The notes: a model not told the origin generated them from the sequence alone. A stretch of DNA of 64,000 bases from Antrihabitans stalagmiti (GCF_016482825.1 NZ_JAEMNV010000005.1:244921-308920); one strand, 5' to 3'. Counted from the first letter of the stretch, positions 8,579 through 17,391 are shown. Made by a program: numbers and translations.

Positions 8579-9211
8579 ATGTTCGTAACGCATCAAGCTT
8601 CGCTGTTCGATGTCGAGCCGTCCGGCCCGACGATCGGCGACCTTGCCTGCGCAATCACCCGCACCCAGTTGAGTGCGGGCGCGTGGGTCGATCACGCGCC
8701 CGGCTGGGTGGCCGGATCCGAGGACCTGTTCTCCGACCTGGTCCACAACGTCGCCTGGCGGTCGGATCGCAGGCCCATGTACGACAGGGTTGTCGACGTT
8801 CCTCGCCTGCTGTGCTTCTACGATGCCGCGGATCCACTTCCGAATCCGCTTCTCGCGCAGGCCCGCTCACTGCTCAGCGAGCACTATGCCAACGAACTCG
8901 GCGAGCCGTTCACAACGGCCGGTCTCTGCCTGTACCGCGACGGGTCCGACAGCGTCGCGTGGCACGGCGACACGATCGGGCGCAGCCGCACAGCGGACAC
9001 GATGGTGGCGATCGTGTCGCTCGGCGACGCCCGCCCGCTCCTACTGCGACCGCGAGCGGGGGGTGCGACGCTTCGTTTCCAACTCGGCCACGGCGACCTG
9101 CTCGTCATGGGCGGATCGTGTCAGCGGACCTGGGAGCACGCCGTGCCGAAGACCAATCGCGCTGTCGGACCACGGATCAGCGTGCAGTTTCGGCCCCACG
9201 ACGTGCGGTGA
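8579..9211 (+). CDS. AlkB-like 2-oxoglutarate/Fe(II)-dependent dioxygenase
   Basis: A 210-residue protein of the AlkB fold. Iron ligands are H129 and D131 (WHGDTIGR) and H187 (WEHAVPK). 2-oxoglutarate-binding arginines lie at about R199 and R205 (RISVQFR). The PRLLCFYD and LCLYRDG segments match the nucleotide-recognition part of bacterial AlkB homologues. Likely role: oxidative demethylation of alkylated DNA or RNA. The ATG at 8579 lies 23 bases after the kinase stop. Its 3' end overlaps the convergent DAHP synthase gene by 35 bases. Confidence 0.87.
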   Translation: MFVTHQASLFDVEPSGPTIGDLACAITRTQLSAGAWVDHAPGWVAGSEDLFSDLVHNVAWRSDRRPMYDRVVDVPRLLCFYDAADPLPNPLLAQARSLLSEHYANELGEPFTTAGLCLYRDGSDSVAWHGDTIGRSRTADTMVAIVSLGDARPLLLRPRAGGATLRFQLGHGDLLVMGGSCQRTWEHAVPKTNRAVGPRISVQFRPHDVR

Positions 9212-10271
9212 CGGCAGCTGCGAGGGTGTCGAGTTGCCGTGCGGTGGTCGCCCAATCGAGGCAGGCATCGGTGATCGATTTGCCGTAGACGAGGTCGTCG
9301 GCTCGGCCGAGTGTCAGGTCTTGCCTGCCTGCTTCGATGAAGCTTTCGAGCATCATCCCGACGACGCGACGCTCCCCCGCCGCAATCCGGCGCGCGACGT
9401 CGTCGACCACGTCGACCTGCTTGTTGTGGTCCTTGTTGCTGTTGCCGTGGCTGGCGTCGATGACGATTCGTTCGGGCAGGCCCGCCTTGGCCAGCAGGGC
9501 AGCCGCGGCATCGACCGACGCCTCGTCGTAGTTCGGTCCGACGCTGCCACCACGCAGAATCACATGACAATCGGGGTTGCCGGTCGTCTGGATCAACGCC
9601 GCGTGTCCGTTCCGGTCCATTCCAGGGAACACGTGGCTTGCCGCCGCTGCCCGGGTTCCGTCGACGGCAACCTGGACGTCGCCGTCGGTGCCGTTTTTGA
9701 TGCCGACCGGCATCGACAACGCGCTGCTCAACTGTCGATGCACCTGACTTGCAGCAGTTCGCGCGCCGATCGCGCCGTAGCTGACCAGGTCCGCGATGTA
9801 TTGCGGCGTGATCGGGTCGAGGAATTCGCACGCTACCGGTAAACCGAGAGACGAGATGTCGACGAGCAACTGCCTGCCGATGCCCAAGCCGGTATTGACG
9901 TCGAAGCTGCCGTCGAGGTGCGGGTCGTTGATCAGGCCCTTCCACCCCAGCGTGGTCCGTGGCTTCTCGAAGTAGACGCGCATGACGACATGAAGACGAT
10001 CGTCGAGGTCGGCAGCCTTGCAGGCGAGGCGCTGTGCGTAGTCGAGTGCGGCTGCCGGGTCGTGCACCGAGCACGGTCCGACGATCACCATCAGGCGGTC
10101 ATCGTCGCCGTTCAGTACGTCGACGGTTGCGTTACGTCCGGCGCGCACGGTAGCCACGGCTGCGTCGTCGACGGCATGGGCTCGACGAATCTCGTCAGGC
10201 GACACCAACGGGCTGATGCTGATGGTGCGCTGATCATCGAGATCACGTGTCGGATCGAGTGCGATTGTCAT
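9177..10271 (-). CDS. 3-deoxy-D-arabino-heptulosonate 7-phosphate (DAHP) synthase, class I (AroF/G/H type)
   Basis: A 364-residue enzyme that condenses phosphoenolpyruvate and erythrose 4-phosphate in the first step of the shikimate pathway. Class I motifs: VIVGPCSVHDP, RVYFEKPRTTLGWKG, the SYGAIGARTAASQVHRQLSS segment, GIKNGTDG, HVILRGG and DASHGNSNKDH. Length is normal for the enteric AroG/AroF type. Most actinomycetes rely on a class II enzyme, so this may be a second, separately regulated isozyme (inference; no class II gene is visible here). The ATG at 10271 has AGGA seven bases upstream, and that ribosome binding site is buried in a hairpin. A leader peptide precedes it. Confidence 0.93.
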   Translation of the reverse strand: MTIALDPTRDLDDQRTISISPLVSPDEIRRAHAVDDAAVATVRAGRNATVDVLNGDDDRLMVIVGPCSVHDPAAALDYAQRLACKAADLDDRLHVVMRVYFEKPRTTLGWKGLINDPHLDGSFDVNTGLGIGRQLLVDISSLGLPVACEFLDPITPQYIADLVSYGAIGARTAASQVHRQLSSALSMPVGIKNGTDGDVQVAVDGTRAAAASHVFPGMDRNGHAALIQTTGNPDCHVILRGGSVGPNYDEASVDAAAALLAKAGLPERIVIDASHGNSNKDHNKQVDVVDDVARRIAAGERRVVGMMLESFIEAGRQDLTLGRADDLVYGKSITDACLDWATTARQLDTLAAAVTARRGAETAR

Positions 10272-10386
10272 TTCGGGTTCCTGTTCTCAGGACCGACCCG
10301 AAGGAAGATTCGCTACCAAGCGAGCCGGTCTGTCGTCCGGCTCGAGGTGGAGGTGTCAGCGTCGCAAAGCGGTTTCGCCGACCGAC
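10272..10386 (-). promoter_or_regulatory. Putative translational attenuator of the DAHP synthase gene
   Basis: Reading the mRNA 5' to 3', five segments can pair in alternating fashion. Segment 1 (10377-10386, inside the leader ORF, GTCGGTCGGC) pairs with segment 2 (10332-10341, GCCGGACGAC) with one mismatch. Segment 2 also belongs to CGAGCCGG (10337-10344), a perfect complement of CCGGCTCG (10321-10328) in segment 3. Segment 3 (10321-10330, GACCGGCTCG) can instead pair over ten bases, two of them G-U, with segment 4 (10291-10300, CGGGTCGGTC). Segment 4 also forms the stem TTCGGGT/ACCCGAA (10296-10302 with 10272-10278), with inner CCTG/CAGG, which hides the AGGA ribosome binding site directly before the ATG. 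Pairings were found by eye. Confidence 0.7.
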
Positions 10387-10430
10387 CCACCAAGGGCCGG
10401 TTCGAGAAACCAAAAATATCCGCGCGACAT
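10356..10430 (-). CDS. Aromatic leader peptide (24 codons) of the DAHP synthase gene
   Basis: ATG at 10430 and TGA ending at 10356 give a 24-residue peptide whose residues 5-8 are Tyr-Phe-Trp-Phe, all three aromatic amino acids in a row. This composition is characteristic of attenuator leader peptides that sense charged tRNA. No Shine-Dalgarno sequence precedes it. A TACAGT hexamer seven bases upstream could be a -10 element placing the transcript start at the ATG, i.e. leaderless translation, which is common in actinomycetes. Segments after the aromatic codons can pair with downstream RNA. Not long enough to appear in usual gene predictions. Confidence 0.8.
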   Translation of the reverse strand: MSRGYFWFLEPALGGSVGETALRR

Positions 10431-10437
10431 AAATTGG

Positions 10438-10470
10438 ACTGTACCAGCCGACACATCGGGAGTGTGTCGG
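10438..10470 (-). promoter_or_regulatory. Candidate promoter and operator of the DAHP synthase leader
   Basis: TACAGT (reverse strand, 10438-10443) fits a TAnnnT -10 hexamer seven bases before the leader ATG. Just upstream is a dyad of 7-base arms, CCGACAC (10448-10454) and GTGTCGG (10464-10470). It lies where the -10/-35 spacer would be, so it could bind a repressor. Both are by-eye assignments. Confidence 0.4.
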
Positions 10471-10505
10471 TGCCGACCATTTTTACTGCACCCAACTCTA
10501 TTGCG

Positions 10506-10520
10506 CACAATCTAATTGTG
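10506..10520. promoter_or_regulatory. OhrR operator
   Basis: CACAAT-CTA-ATTGTG is a perfect 6-base dyad with a 3-base spacer, ending 15 bp before the ohrR start. It closely resembles the TACAATT/AATTGTA half-sites of OhrR operators known from Bacillus and other bacteria. Autorepression relieved by organic hydroperoxides is expected. Confidence 0.7.
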
Positions 10521-10535
10521 GTCTACAGTTTTGAC

Positions 10536-10973
10536 ATGGCCAACGACCTCGCTCTCGACAGGCAGTTGTGCTTCGCGCTGTATTCGGCCTCACGGGCCGT
10601 GACGGCGACGTATCGACCGATCTTGGAATCCCTCGGCGTCACCTACCCGCAATACCTTGTGTTACTTGCACTGTGGGAACGCGACGGCCGTGGCGTCAGC
10701 GAACTGTGCGACGACCTGAAGTTGGACACCGGCACTCTCTCGCCGCTGCTCAAGCGTTTGGACATGCTCGGACTGGTCGAGCGGCAGCGCCTCTCCACCG
10801 ACGAGCGCCGGGTGCAGATCACCCTGACCGCCAAGGGCCGCGCGCTCGAAGCTCGCGCGTGCGACATCCCTAAGCGGCTCGGCGAGTCGATGGGCATGAC
10901 TGCTCGCGACGCCGACGAGCTTCGCGAAACGCTTGTACGACTGACGAATTCGCTCACCACGGCAGCAACCTGA
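10536..10973 (+). CDS. ohrR: OhrR, MarR-family organic peroxide sensor
   Basis: A 145-residue MarR-type winged helix. The N-terminal LDRQLCFALYSASRAVTATYRPILESLGVTYPQYLVLLALWE matches OhrR closely, in short pieces over that span, and places the reactive cysteine at C12. The DNA-binding wing is SPLLKRLDMLGLVERQR followed by DERRVQITLT. Oxidation of C12 by organic hydroperoxides releases DNA. It precedes ohr by about 50 bases and has an OhrR-like operator in its promoter, so the identity rests on sequence, partner and site together. ATG at 10536. Confidence 0.93.
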   Translation: MANDLALDRQLCFALYSASRAVTATYRPILESLGVTYPQYLVLLALWERDGRGVSELCDDLKLDTGTLSPLLKRLDMLGLVERQRLSTDERRVQITLTAKGRALEARACDIPKRLGESMGMTARDADELRETLVRLTNSLTTAAT

Positions 10974-11022
10974 ACCCCCGCACGGAACAACCGATAACCC
11001 CACAAAGGAAGAGGAAAGAATT

Positions 11023-11445
11023 ATGGCAATCCTGTACACCGCAGAAGCGCTCGCAACCGGCGACGGCCGCAACGGCCACGCCCGCACCACCGACGGCAAG
11101 GTCGACGTCGCCCTGTCCGCACCGAAGGAAATGGGCGGCAACGGCGAAGGCACCAACCCGGAGCAGTTGTTCGCGGCAGGCTACGCAGCATGCTTCCACG
11201 GCGCGCTCCGCTTGGTCGGCGGTCGTGAGAAGGCGAACATCGCGGATTCGGCAGTCGGCGCGAAAGTTGGCATCGGCCCCAATGATTCGGGCGGCTTCGG
11301 GCTCGAAGTAACCCTCGAAATCTCACTGCCCCACCTGTCGAAGGACGAGGCACAGGCACTCGCCGACAAGGCACACCAGGTGTGCCCGTACTCGAACGCC
11401 ACCCGCGGCAACATCCCCGTCACCGTGACGGTTGCCGAAGACTGA
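11023..11445 (+). CDS. ohr: Ohr, organic hydroperoxide resistance peroxidase (OsmC family)
   Basis: A 140-residue OsmC/Ohr protein. The catalytic cysteines are C57 (YAACFHGAL) and C121 (HQVCPYSNATR), with GTNPEQLFAAGYAA as the family signature. It reduces organic hydroperoxides to alcohols using dihydrolipoyl cofactors in the cytoplasm. GGAAGAGGAAAG lies just upstream of the ATG. It follows ohrR on the same strand and should be derepressed with it. Confidence 0.95.
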   Translation: MAILYTAEALATGDGRNGHARTTDGKVDVALSAPKEMGGNGEGTNPEQLFAAGYAACFHGALRLVGGREKANIADSAVGAKVGIGPNDSGGFGLEVTLEISLPHLSKDEAQALADKAHQVCPYSNATRGNIPVTVTVAED

Positions 11446-11578
11446 TTCACGCTTTTCTCCGACACGCGCGGCGACCGCTTCGTCTTGCTCGATCCGACGA
11501 AGGTACGGTCGCCGCGCTTGTATCGTCACCAGTGGCACATACCGGCAACCACCGAGCTGACGTCGCTGAGGAGTTCTT

Positions 11579-12571
11579 TTGGGTACCCGCGTACCAGGAT
11601 CGCGTGTTCTGCGACTGCTCGGCGTTGTACTCGCTGCACTGTTGCTTGTGCTGGCTACCGCGTGCGACACGCATTCGAGCGACGGTGGTTCCGACGCGGA
11701 CGGCAACTCCGACCGCACCGTCACGATCGGGCACTCCAAAGGCAAGACCAGCGTCAACGGCATTCCGAAGAAGATCGTGACGCTCGGGACCCAATGGCTC
11801 GACGCTGCACAGGTTCTCGGTGTGACTCCGATCGGCTATATCGACAACGTGGGCAGAGCGGCCGGTGCAACCAACTCGCCGTGGGAGCCTCCTTCGCTGC
11901 AAAGTGCGACAGCGATCGATCCAGCAGGCGACGTGGTCGCCCAGGTCGAGGCTCTCGATCCCGATCTGATCCTCGTCACCAGGTTCGGCCCCGACGAGTA
12001 CGACAAGCTGAGCAATATCGCGCCGACCATCCCCGAACTTCGGAGCTCCGAGGTGGACTCGTGGGGCGAGCAGATCGATATTCTCGGCAAGATCCTCGAC
12101 AAGCAGGGCCAAGCCGCGTCGGTCGCGGCGAACATCAACGGCCGCATCGACGCGATTGCCGCGAAGAACCCAGGACTGAAAGGCAAAACCTTCGTCACGA
12201 CGTTCCTGTCGTCGCCAACGCGGATGGATGTTCTCGCGGACCCGCAAGACGGCGCGAGCGTCCTGTTCACCCGGCTCGGCATGACGCTGCCCGAAAAGCT
12301 TGTCACCCAAGTCGGCCCGACGGGTCGCGCAGCGTTGCCACCCGAACGACTCGTCGACCTGAACACCGACCTGCTCGTCGCCACGTCGACCCCTGAGATG
12401 ACCGACCTCTTCAAGGCTCTACCTGGGTACGACACACTGCCTTCGGTCCAGAAGGACAGCATCGTCTACCTCGACGTCGCCGCCGGAACAGGACTCAATC
12501 AGCCTTCGCCGCTGTCGATTCCGTACGTCCTCGATCGTCTCGAAGCCGGCCTGGCCAACGCCGCCAAATAG
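11579..12571 (+). CDS. Iron-siderophore ABC transporter substrate-binding lipoprotein
   Basis: A 330-residue periplasmic-binding protein of the FecB/FepB type. The N-terminus has Arg residues, a hydrophobic core and a lipobox ending VLATAC, giving a lipid-anchored protein. The mature part shows IPKKIVTLGTQWLDAAQVLGVTPIG and a late IVYLDVAAGTGLN, the usual two-lobe type III layout without interdomain hinge strands. It probably binds the ferric form of the siderophore made by the neighbouring genes; no permease or ATPase is adjacent. The TTG start at 11579 follows GAGGAG by a good distance. It ends one base before the convergent N-hydroxylase gene. Confidence 0.88.
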   Translation: MGTRVPGSRVLRLLGVVLAALLLVLATACDTHSSDGGSDADGNSDRTVTIGHSKGKTSVNGIPKKIVTLGTQWLDAAQVLGVTPIGYIDNVGRAAGATNSPWEPPSLQSATAIDPAGDVVAQVEALDPDLILVTRFGPDEYDKLSNIAPTIPELRSSEVDSWGEQIDILGKILDKQGQAASVAANINGRIDAIAAKNPGLKGKTFVTTFLSSPTRMDVLADPQDGASVLFTRLGMTLPEKLVTQVGPTGRAALPPERLVDLNTDLLVATSTPEMTDLFKALPGYDTLPSVQKDSIVYLDVAAGTGLNQPSPLSIPYVLDRLEAGLANAAK

Positions 12572-13861
12572 TCAGGCGTCACGCAGCGCCCGCGCTGCTT
12601 TTCGCGAGCGCGTCGACCCTTCGACGACATCGCTGCGTAGCACTCGGTCCGACAACATGCCGAGGCAACTCAAATTCGGAAAACCCGGACCTTGGGACAC
12701 ACCGGCGAGGTTCGGCAGGAACAACTTCGGCGTCATGGACTCGACGGCAAGGTCGTAGCCGATGGACGCCTCGATGCGCTCCTGGGTGATCTCGCTGCCG
12801 ACCGACAGTTCGAGTACATCGGCGGCGTCCTGATCCATGAGGTCGACGAACCACAGCGGCTGACCGCCGGTGGCGTCGACCACCAGATCGAAGGTGTGCG
12901 TGCGATCGCCACGCGTGCCGTTGTTCAACGTCAACGCGAGCAGGTCGCCGTCGGACTTCGCGCGCACGACTCGGCCCTGCAAATGCGAGACCCTGTTGTC
13001 GCCGAGCAGCGTTTCCTGAACGCGGACCGAGAAGACTCCCCGATCGGTCCGGCGGATGACGTCTCGTTTCTCCTCGTTGGTGAGCGCGATCCACTTCGTC
13101 GGATCGCTGTACAGCGAGTTCTCGAAATAGCTTTCGCCACGGGTGTAGAGCGTTGCCATCGGTGAGACGACCGAGATGCTCATCGCGTCGTGCCGTGCGA
13201 GTTCGTCGAGCACCGAACCTGCGGTTTCACCGCCACCGATGACGGCTGCGCGCGACGAGAGGGGCAGTTGCCTGCGACCCGCCAGATCCCAGAACTCCGC
13301 CACGCTGAGCATCCGAGGATGTTTGTAGAGTGCGCTTTTGCTGCTGCCGGGACCGGTGATCATCAGCGCATCACCCTCGCACTGGATGGTCTGTCCGTTG
13401 GGTCCCTCGACGGTGAGCGACCATTCACCGGTGTCGCACGACATCGACCGGACCGATCCGACGATCAACTCCAGCTGAGCCTTCTTCGCAACCCACTGCA
13501 GGTATTTGGCCCACATGTGATGCTGCGGACTCGGTCGGCCGCGGTCGATCCATTCGGTGAAGCCGCCGTGATCGACGAGAAAGGACGTCCAGCTGAACGT
13601 CAGCATCTTCTCGTTGATCTCACGGTTGTGGCCCTGAACGAGATTCGAGCGGTACGGGAACCCGATGTCCTTCTCCGGGCTCGTGCCGAGGCGATGGTTG
13701 CCGTCGGTCCAGCCGCCGCCTGGCAGCCAGTTACCGCCGACCGCGTGCTGCTCGATCGCGACCACACGTGGCGCGGGGTAGCCGAGCTCTTTGAGAACCG
13801 ACGCCTTCGCGGCTACCGCAAGCGCTTTCGGTCCGGCACCGACGACGAGAAGGGTATCCAT
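12572..13861 (-). CDS. Lysine/ornithine N-monooxygenase for siderophore synthesis (MbtG-like)
   Basis: A 429-residue flavin-dependent N-hydroxylase. The FAD site is VVGAGPKALAVAAKA at the N-terminus; IEQHAVGGNWLPGGGWTDG follows; the NADPH-site region is VIGGGETAGSVLDEL. FPNLSCLGMLSDRV lies near the C-terminus. Length and motifs match mycobacterial MbtG, which hydroxylates the epsilon-amino group of lysine residues in mycobactin. The alternative, ornithine delta-hydroxylation, cannot be excluded. Its ATG shares one base with the TGA of the NRPS (TGATG), so translation is likely coupled. Confidence 0.88.
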   Translation of the reverse strand: MDTLLVVGAGPKALAVAAKASVLKELGYPAPRVVAIEQHAVGGNWLPGGGWTDGNHRLGTSPEKDIGFPYRSNLVQGHNREINEKMLTFSWTSFLVDHGGFTEWIDRGRPSPQHHMWAKYLQWVAKKAQLELIVGSVRSMSCDTGEWSLTVEGPNGQTIQCEGDALMITGPGSSKSALYKHPRMLSVAEFWDLAGRRQLPLSSRAAVIGGGETAGSVLDELARHDAMSISVVSPMATLYTRGESYFENSLYSDPTKWIALTNEEKRDVIRRTDRGVFSVRVQETLLGDNRVSHLQGRVVRAKSDGDLLALTLNNGTRGDRTHTFDLVVDATGGQPLWFVDLMDQDAADVLELSVGSEITQERIEASIGYDLAVESMTPKLFLPNLAGVSQGPGFPNLSCLGMLSDRVLRSDVVEGSTRSRKAARALRDA

Positions 13862-16800
13862 CACCGCTGCCCGCCTGCCGCGTCGGCGGTTTCCAGTTGG
13901 TGGGTGTCCATGGCCGCGATCTCGGCATAGATCTGCGCGACCTGTTCGAGTCTCGTTGCGCTTTCCCCTGCCGCCACGTCGCTCGCGATCAGTCGGGTTG
14001 CCAGCGCCGCAACCGTTCGCGCGGCGAAGATGTCCGACACGACGGCGTTCGATGCATCGAGCCAATCCCGGATCCGCGCAATGAGAGTCGTCGCAAGGAC
14101 GGAGTCGCCGCCGAGTGCGAAGAAGTCGTCGTCGACACCGACCTTCGTCCCGCCGAGCACCTCGCCGACGATTGCTGCGAGCGCACGCTCCAGCTCGGTT
14201 CGTGGGGCGACAAAGCCGTTCGCATCGTCCTCGGCGGTGAAGAGTGCCGTGACCGCTCGGCGGTCGAGCTTGCCGTTCGATGTCAAAGGGAAAACGTCGA
14301 GAATCTCGATGCGGCCGGGAATCATGTAGCGCGGCAGCAGATCTCCGAGTGCTGCCTGGATCTCGTCCGACGTGAGCGACCCGTCCGTGGTCACCGCCGC
14401 TGCCAGCTTCGGCGCAGCCTTACCGACGACGACCGCGACGGCAAGGCCGACCCCGTCGATGGACCGCAGCGCACCTTCGATCTCGCCGAGTTCGATCCGG
14501 TAGCCCCGAATCTTGACCTGATGGTCCGCGCGTCCGAGGAATTCGAGGGTGCCGTCCGGGAGGTATCTGGCGAGATCTCCTGTGCGATACCAGTTCTGAC
14601 CCTGATGGGTGAGAAACTTCGCTGCCGAGCGTTCCGGATCGTTGCGATATCCGAGCGCGACACCCGAACCACCGACCCACAGTTCACCCGCGACCCAGTC
14701 AGGACAGTCGTGGCCGGTCGGCCCGACGACGCGGCAGGCAACGTTGTCGAGCGGAGTACCGAACGGCACCGCGATCCAGTGCGGATCGACCCCGGCAGCG
14801 CCGGCAACCTCACAGACCGAGAAATGAATGGCCGTCTCCGTCGCACCACCCAGACCGGCGAACCTGCAGGTAGGCACCTGCTGCTCCAACCGGCCCGGCA
14901 GATCGACGCCGACCCAGTCGCCGCCGAGCAGCACCGCACGAAGCGAATCGCCGAGTCCGCGTCCGGGTCCGGCACTGCTGCCGACCGTCAGCAGCATGTC
15001 CAGCATGCTGGGTACGCAGTTGAGGATGCTGACGCGATACCGATTGACGAGAGCGACCCACTCGTAGGGGTTTTCGCGCGTCGCCTCGTCCATCGCGACG
15101 ACGGCACCACCCGCCGACAGCAATCCGAAGATGTCGTAGACCGAAGCATCGAACTCGAGGGCCGCCAGTTCGAGTGACCGATCGGCCGGGCCGACGTCGA
15201 AGCGGCGGTTGCAGTCGTCGATCGTGTTCATCGCCGCACGGTGCGGGACGTCCACACCCTTGGGAGTGCCCGTGGACCCCGACGTGAACAACACGTAGGC
15301 GACGCTCTCGGTGTCGGGAACTACCGGTTTCGCCAACGGCTCCGGATATGTCACCGCAGTCGCGAGCGGGAGCGCCGGAATGCCGACGCCACGGAACTGT
15401 TCACTGTCCTGACAGATGGCCGCGATGACGCGACCCGTTTCGAGTATCTGGGTCCGTCGCGCGATGGGCTGGTCGAAACCGATCGGAACGTAGGCCGCAC
15501 CTGCGGCGAGCACGCCGAGTACCGCGACGATCTGCCCGGGACCTTTCGGCACCTGCACCGCAACAGCATCGCCGACGCCGACACCGTCGGCCTGCAATGC
15601 GCCTGCGATTGCGAGCGCTTCGGCAGCGAGGGCTCCGTAGGTCTTTCCGCCGGTCTCGCCCCACAGCAGCGCGGGCGCATCGGGATTCGCCGCAGCGTTG
15701 GCGAAGAAGCCTTCGTGCAGTGCTCGTCCGGTTACCGGTGCCGCCGTGTCGTTGACCCGACGCCTGACCGCGAACTGATCGAGCGGCAACGACGGGGTCG
15801 CTTGCGCGGTCCACCCGGCAGCACCGTTCGCGAGCCGATCGATCGCGGTTGTGTACTGCGCGAACATCGAGTCGACAACACCTGTGGGGAAGGCGGATTC
15901 GCGAACGTCCCAGTTGAGCAGCAGCCCACCGCGGACCTCCGTCACCTGCGCATCGAGCAGCACCTGGGGACCCTGCGACACGATCCAGACCGGCTCACCG
16001 AAAGTGTCGGCGACCGAATCCGCGAACAGCTCACCGAGATTCAGCGCACTGGTGTAGACGATCGGAGCGAGCACCTGTTCGCCGCGATGTCTGCCGAGAT
16101 CCCGCAATACGTCGAGGCCTGAGTAGGCAGCGTGGGAACCGTTGGTATGCATCGTCTTCTGCAGTTCGCGGGCCCGCTCGAGCACACTGCATTCGGCGGA
16201 AACATCGACGTCGACCATGATCGACGAGGTGAAGTCGCCGACGATTCTGTCGACATCGGGATGCAGCGACTCACGTTGGAAGAGTGGAAGATTGAGCAGG
16301 AATCGCGGTTCGGCAGACCAGCGACCGATCGTTTCGGCGAAGACCGATGCCAGCGCCATCGCGGGTGTGACGCCGCGATCGTGCGCTGCGGCCAACAGGG
16401 CATGCTTGGCCTCGGGAGCGAGCCAATGGTGATAGCGAACAGTTTTGTTCGGGTCGGTCCGGTCGGCCTCGGGGACGACGGGAAGCGCAGGCGCGGCAGG
16501 AAGTTCGGCCAGCCTGCTCTGCCACCACCGCCTGTCCCGTTCGCGGGCGGGCGCGGGCTTTTCGGCCTTGGCGGCGAGGTACTGCCGATAGGTATAGGCG
16601 CTTGCCGCTACCTTTCGTCCGGCGTACAGCTCTGCGAGGTCGGCAACGAGCAACCGGTAGCTCATCGCATCGGCGGCAAGCATGTCGACGTCGAGATGCA
16701 GGCGCGTCTTGCCGTCCGGGAGCAGGGTGAGCGTCACATCGAGCACCTGGCCGTCCTCGACGGCGAGCCGTTGATGCGACTTCTCCTCGCGCAGCTCCGC

Positions 16801-17391
16801 GAGCTGCGCAGCCACCTCGTCGGCTGCGAGGTCGCGCAGATCGACGACGGCGAACACGGGTCGACCGGGCACCGCGAGGATCTGTTGCGTGCCGTTGGGA
16901 AGGAACTGAGCCCGCAGCATCGGATGGAGTGCGACCAACTCGGATACCGCTCGCTCCAAGGCAGCCGCGTCCACACCGCCGCCGTCGAACTCGACGTAGA
17001 GATGGGCGGCCACACCACCGAGCGCTTGGCTGTCGGTTCTGCCGATCCAGAAGGCGTGTTGCATCTGCGCCAGCGCGAACGGCTCGGCGTCGGCTTCGGG
17101 GGCGACGACCGGCTCGACCGCTTCCGGCTCGCTCACCGGTTCGGCTACGTCACCGGCAAGAAGTGCGTACCACGCATCGACAGTCGGTGCGGCCGCGAGC
17201 TGGGCAAAGTTGACGTCGAGCCCACGCTTACGCCACCCACCTGCGAGTTTCATCATGCGGATCGAGTCGAGCCCGAGCTGGATGAGGTCGTCCGCCGTGG
17301 CGATGGTGTGCGCCGGTTCGCCGAGTTGCTTGGCGACCTCGTCGCGAATGCTTTCTCGATCGATCCCGGCTCTGCCTGATTCAGCCACCAC
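13861..17391 (-). CDS. Siderophore NRPS, ArCP-Cy-A-PCP (MbtB-like, without thioesterase)
   Basis: A 1176-residue synthetase. Domain order: aryl carrier protein with phosphopantetheine serine at about S43 (LGLDSIRMM); heterocyclisation (Cy) domain from about 105 to 520 with the D236-x4-D241 motif; adenylation domain from about 545 to 1050 ([30 protein letters not shown], then GRADHQVKIRGYRIE); peptidyl carrier with S1097 (LGGDSVLAT). This matches MbtB-type enzymes that join salicylate to serine, threonine or cysteine and cyclise it to an oxazoline or thiazoline. Mycobacterial MbtB carries a further thioesterase domain, which is absent here. GTG or ATG start; upstream an iron box is shared with mbtA. 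Confidence 0.93.
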   Translation of the reverse strand: MVAESGRAGIDRESIRDEVAKQLGEPAHTIATADDLIQLGLDSIRMMKLAGGWRKRGLDVNFAQLAAAPTVDAWYALLAGDVAEPVSEPEAVEPVVAPEADAEPFALAQMQHAFWIGRTDSQALGGVAAHLYVEFDGGGVDAAALERAVSELVALHPMLRAQFLPNGTQQILAVPGRPVFAVVDLRDLAADEVAAQLAELREEKSHQRLAVEDGQVLDVTLTLLPDGKTRLHLDVDMLAADAMSYRLLVADLAELYAGRKVAASAYTYRQYLAAKAEKPAPARERDRRWWQSRLAELPAAPALPVVPEADRTDPNKTVRYHHWLAPEAKHALLAAAHDRGVTPAMALASVFAETIGRWSAEPRFLLNLPLFQRESLHPDVDRIVGDFTSSIMVDVDVSAECSVLERARELQKTMHTNGSHAAYSGLDVLRDLGRHRGEQVLAPIVYTSALNLGELFADSVADTFGEPVWIVSQGPQVLLDAQVTEVRGGLLLNWDVRESAFPTGVVDSMFAQYTTAIDRLANGAAGWTAQATPSLPLDQFAVRRRVNDTAAPVTGRALHEGFFANAAANPDAPALLWGETGGKTYGALAAEALAIAGALQADGVGVGDAVAVQVPKGPGQIVAVLGVLAAGAAYVPIGFDQPIARRTQILETGRVIAAICQDSEQFRGVGIPALPLATAVTYPEPLAKPVVPDTESVAYVLFTSGSTGTPKGVDVPHRAAMNTIDDCNRRFDVGPADRSLELAALEFDASVYDIFGLLSAGGAVVAMDEATRENPYEWVALVNRYRVSILNCVPSMLDMLLTVGSSAGPGRGLGDSLRAVLLGGDWVGVDLPGRLEQQVPTCRFAGLGGATETAIHFSVCEVAGAAGVDPHWIAVPFGTPLDNVACRVVGPTGHDCPDWVAGELWVGGSGVALGYRNDPERSAAKFLTHQGQNWYRTGDLARYLPDGTLEFLGRADHQVKIRGYRIELGEIEGALRSIDGVGLAVAVVVGKAAPKLAAAVTTDGSLTSDEIQAALGDLLPRYMIPGRIEILDVFPLTSNGKLDRRAVTALFTAEDDANGFVAPRTELERALAAIVGEVLGGTKVGVDDDFFALGGDSVLATTLIARIRDWLDASNAVVSDIFAARTVAALATRLIASDVAAGESATRLEQVAQIYAEIAAMDTHQLETADAAGGQR

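Noticed and set aside
10321-10344. The 8-bp CGAGCCGG/CCGGCTCG hairpin as an intrinsic terminator
   Set aside because: No T-tract follows on either strand, and the gene's ribosome binding site is hidden by a separate hairpin, so a role within a translational switch fits better.
9918-10973. Long upstream extension of the ohrR frame
   Set aside because: The extension runs antisense through the DAHP synthase gene and leader. The OhrR-like sequence starts at the ATG at 10536, just after the operator.
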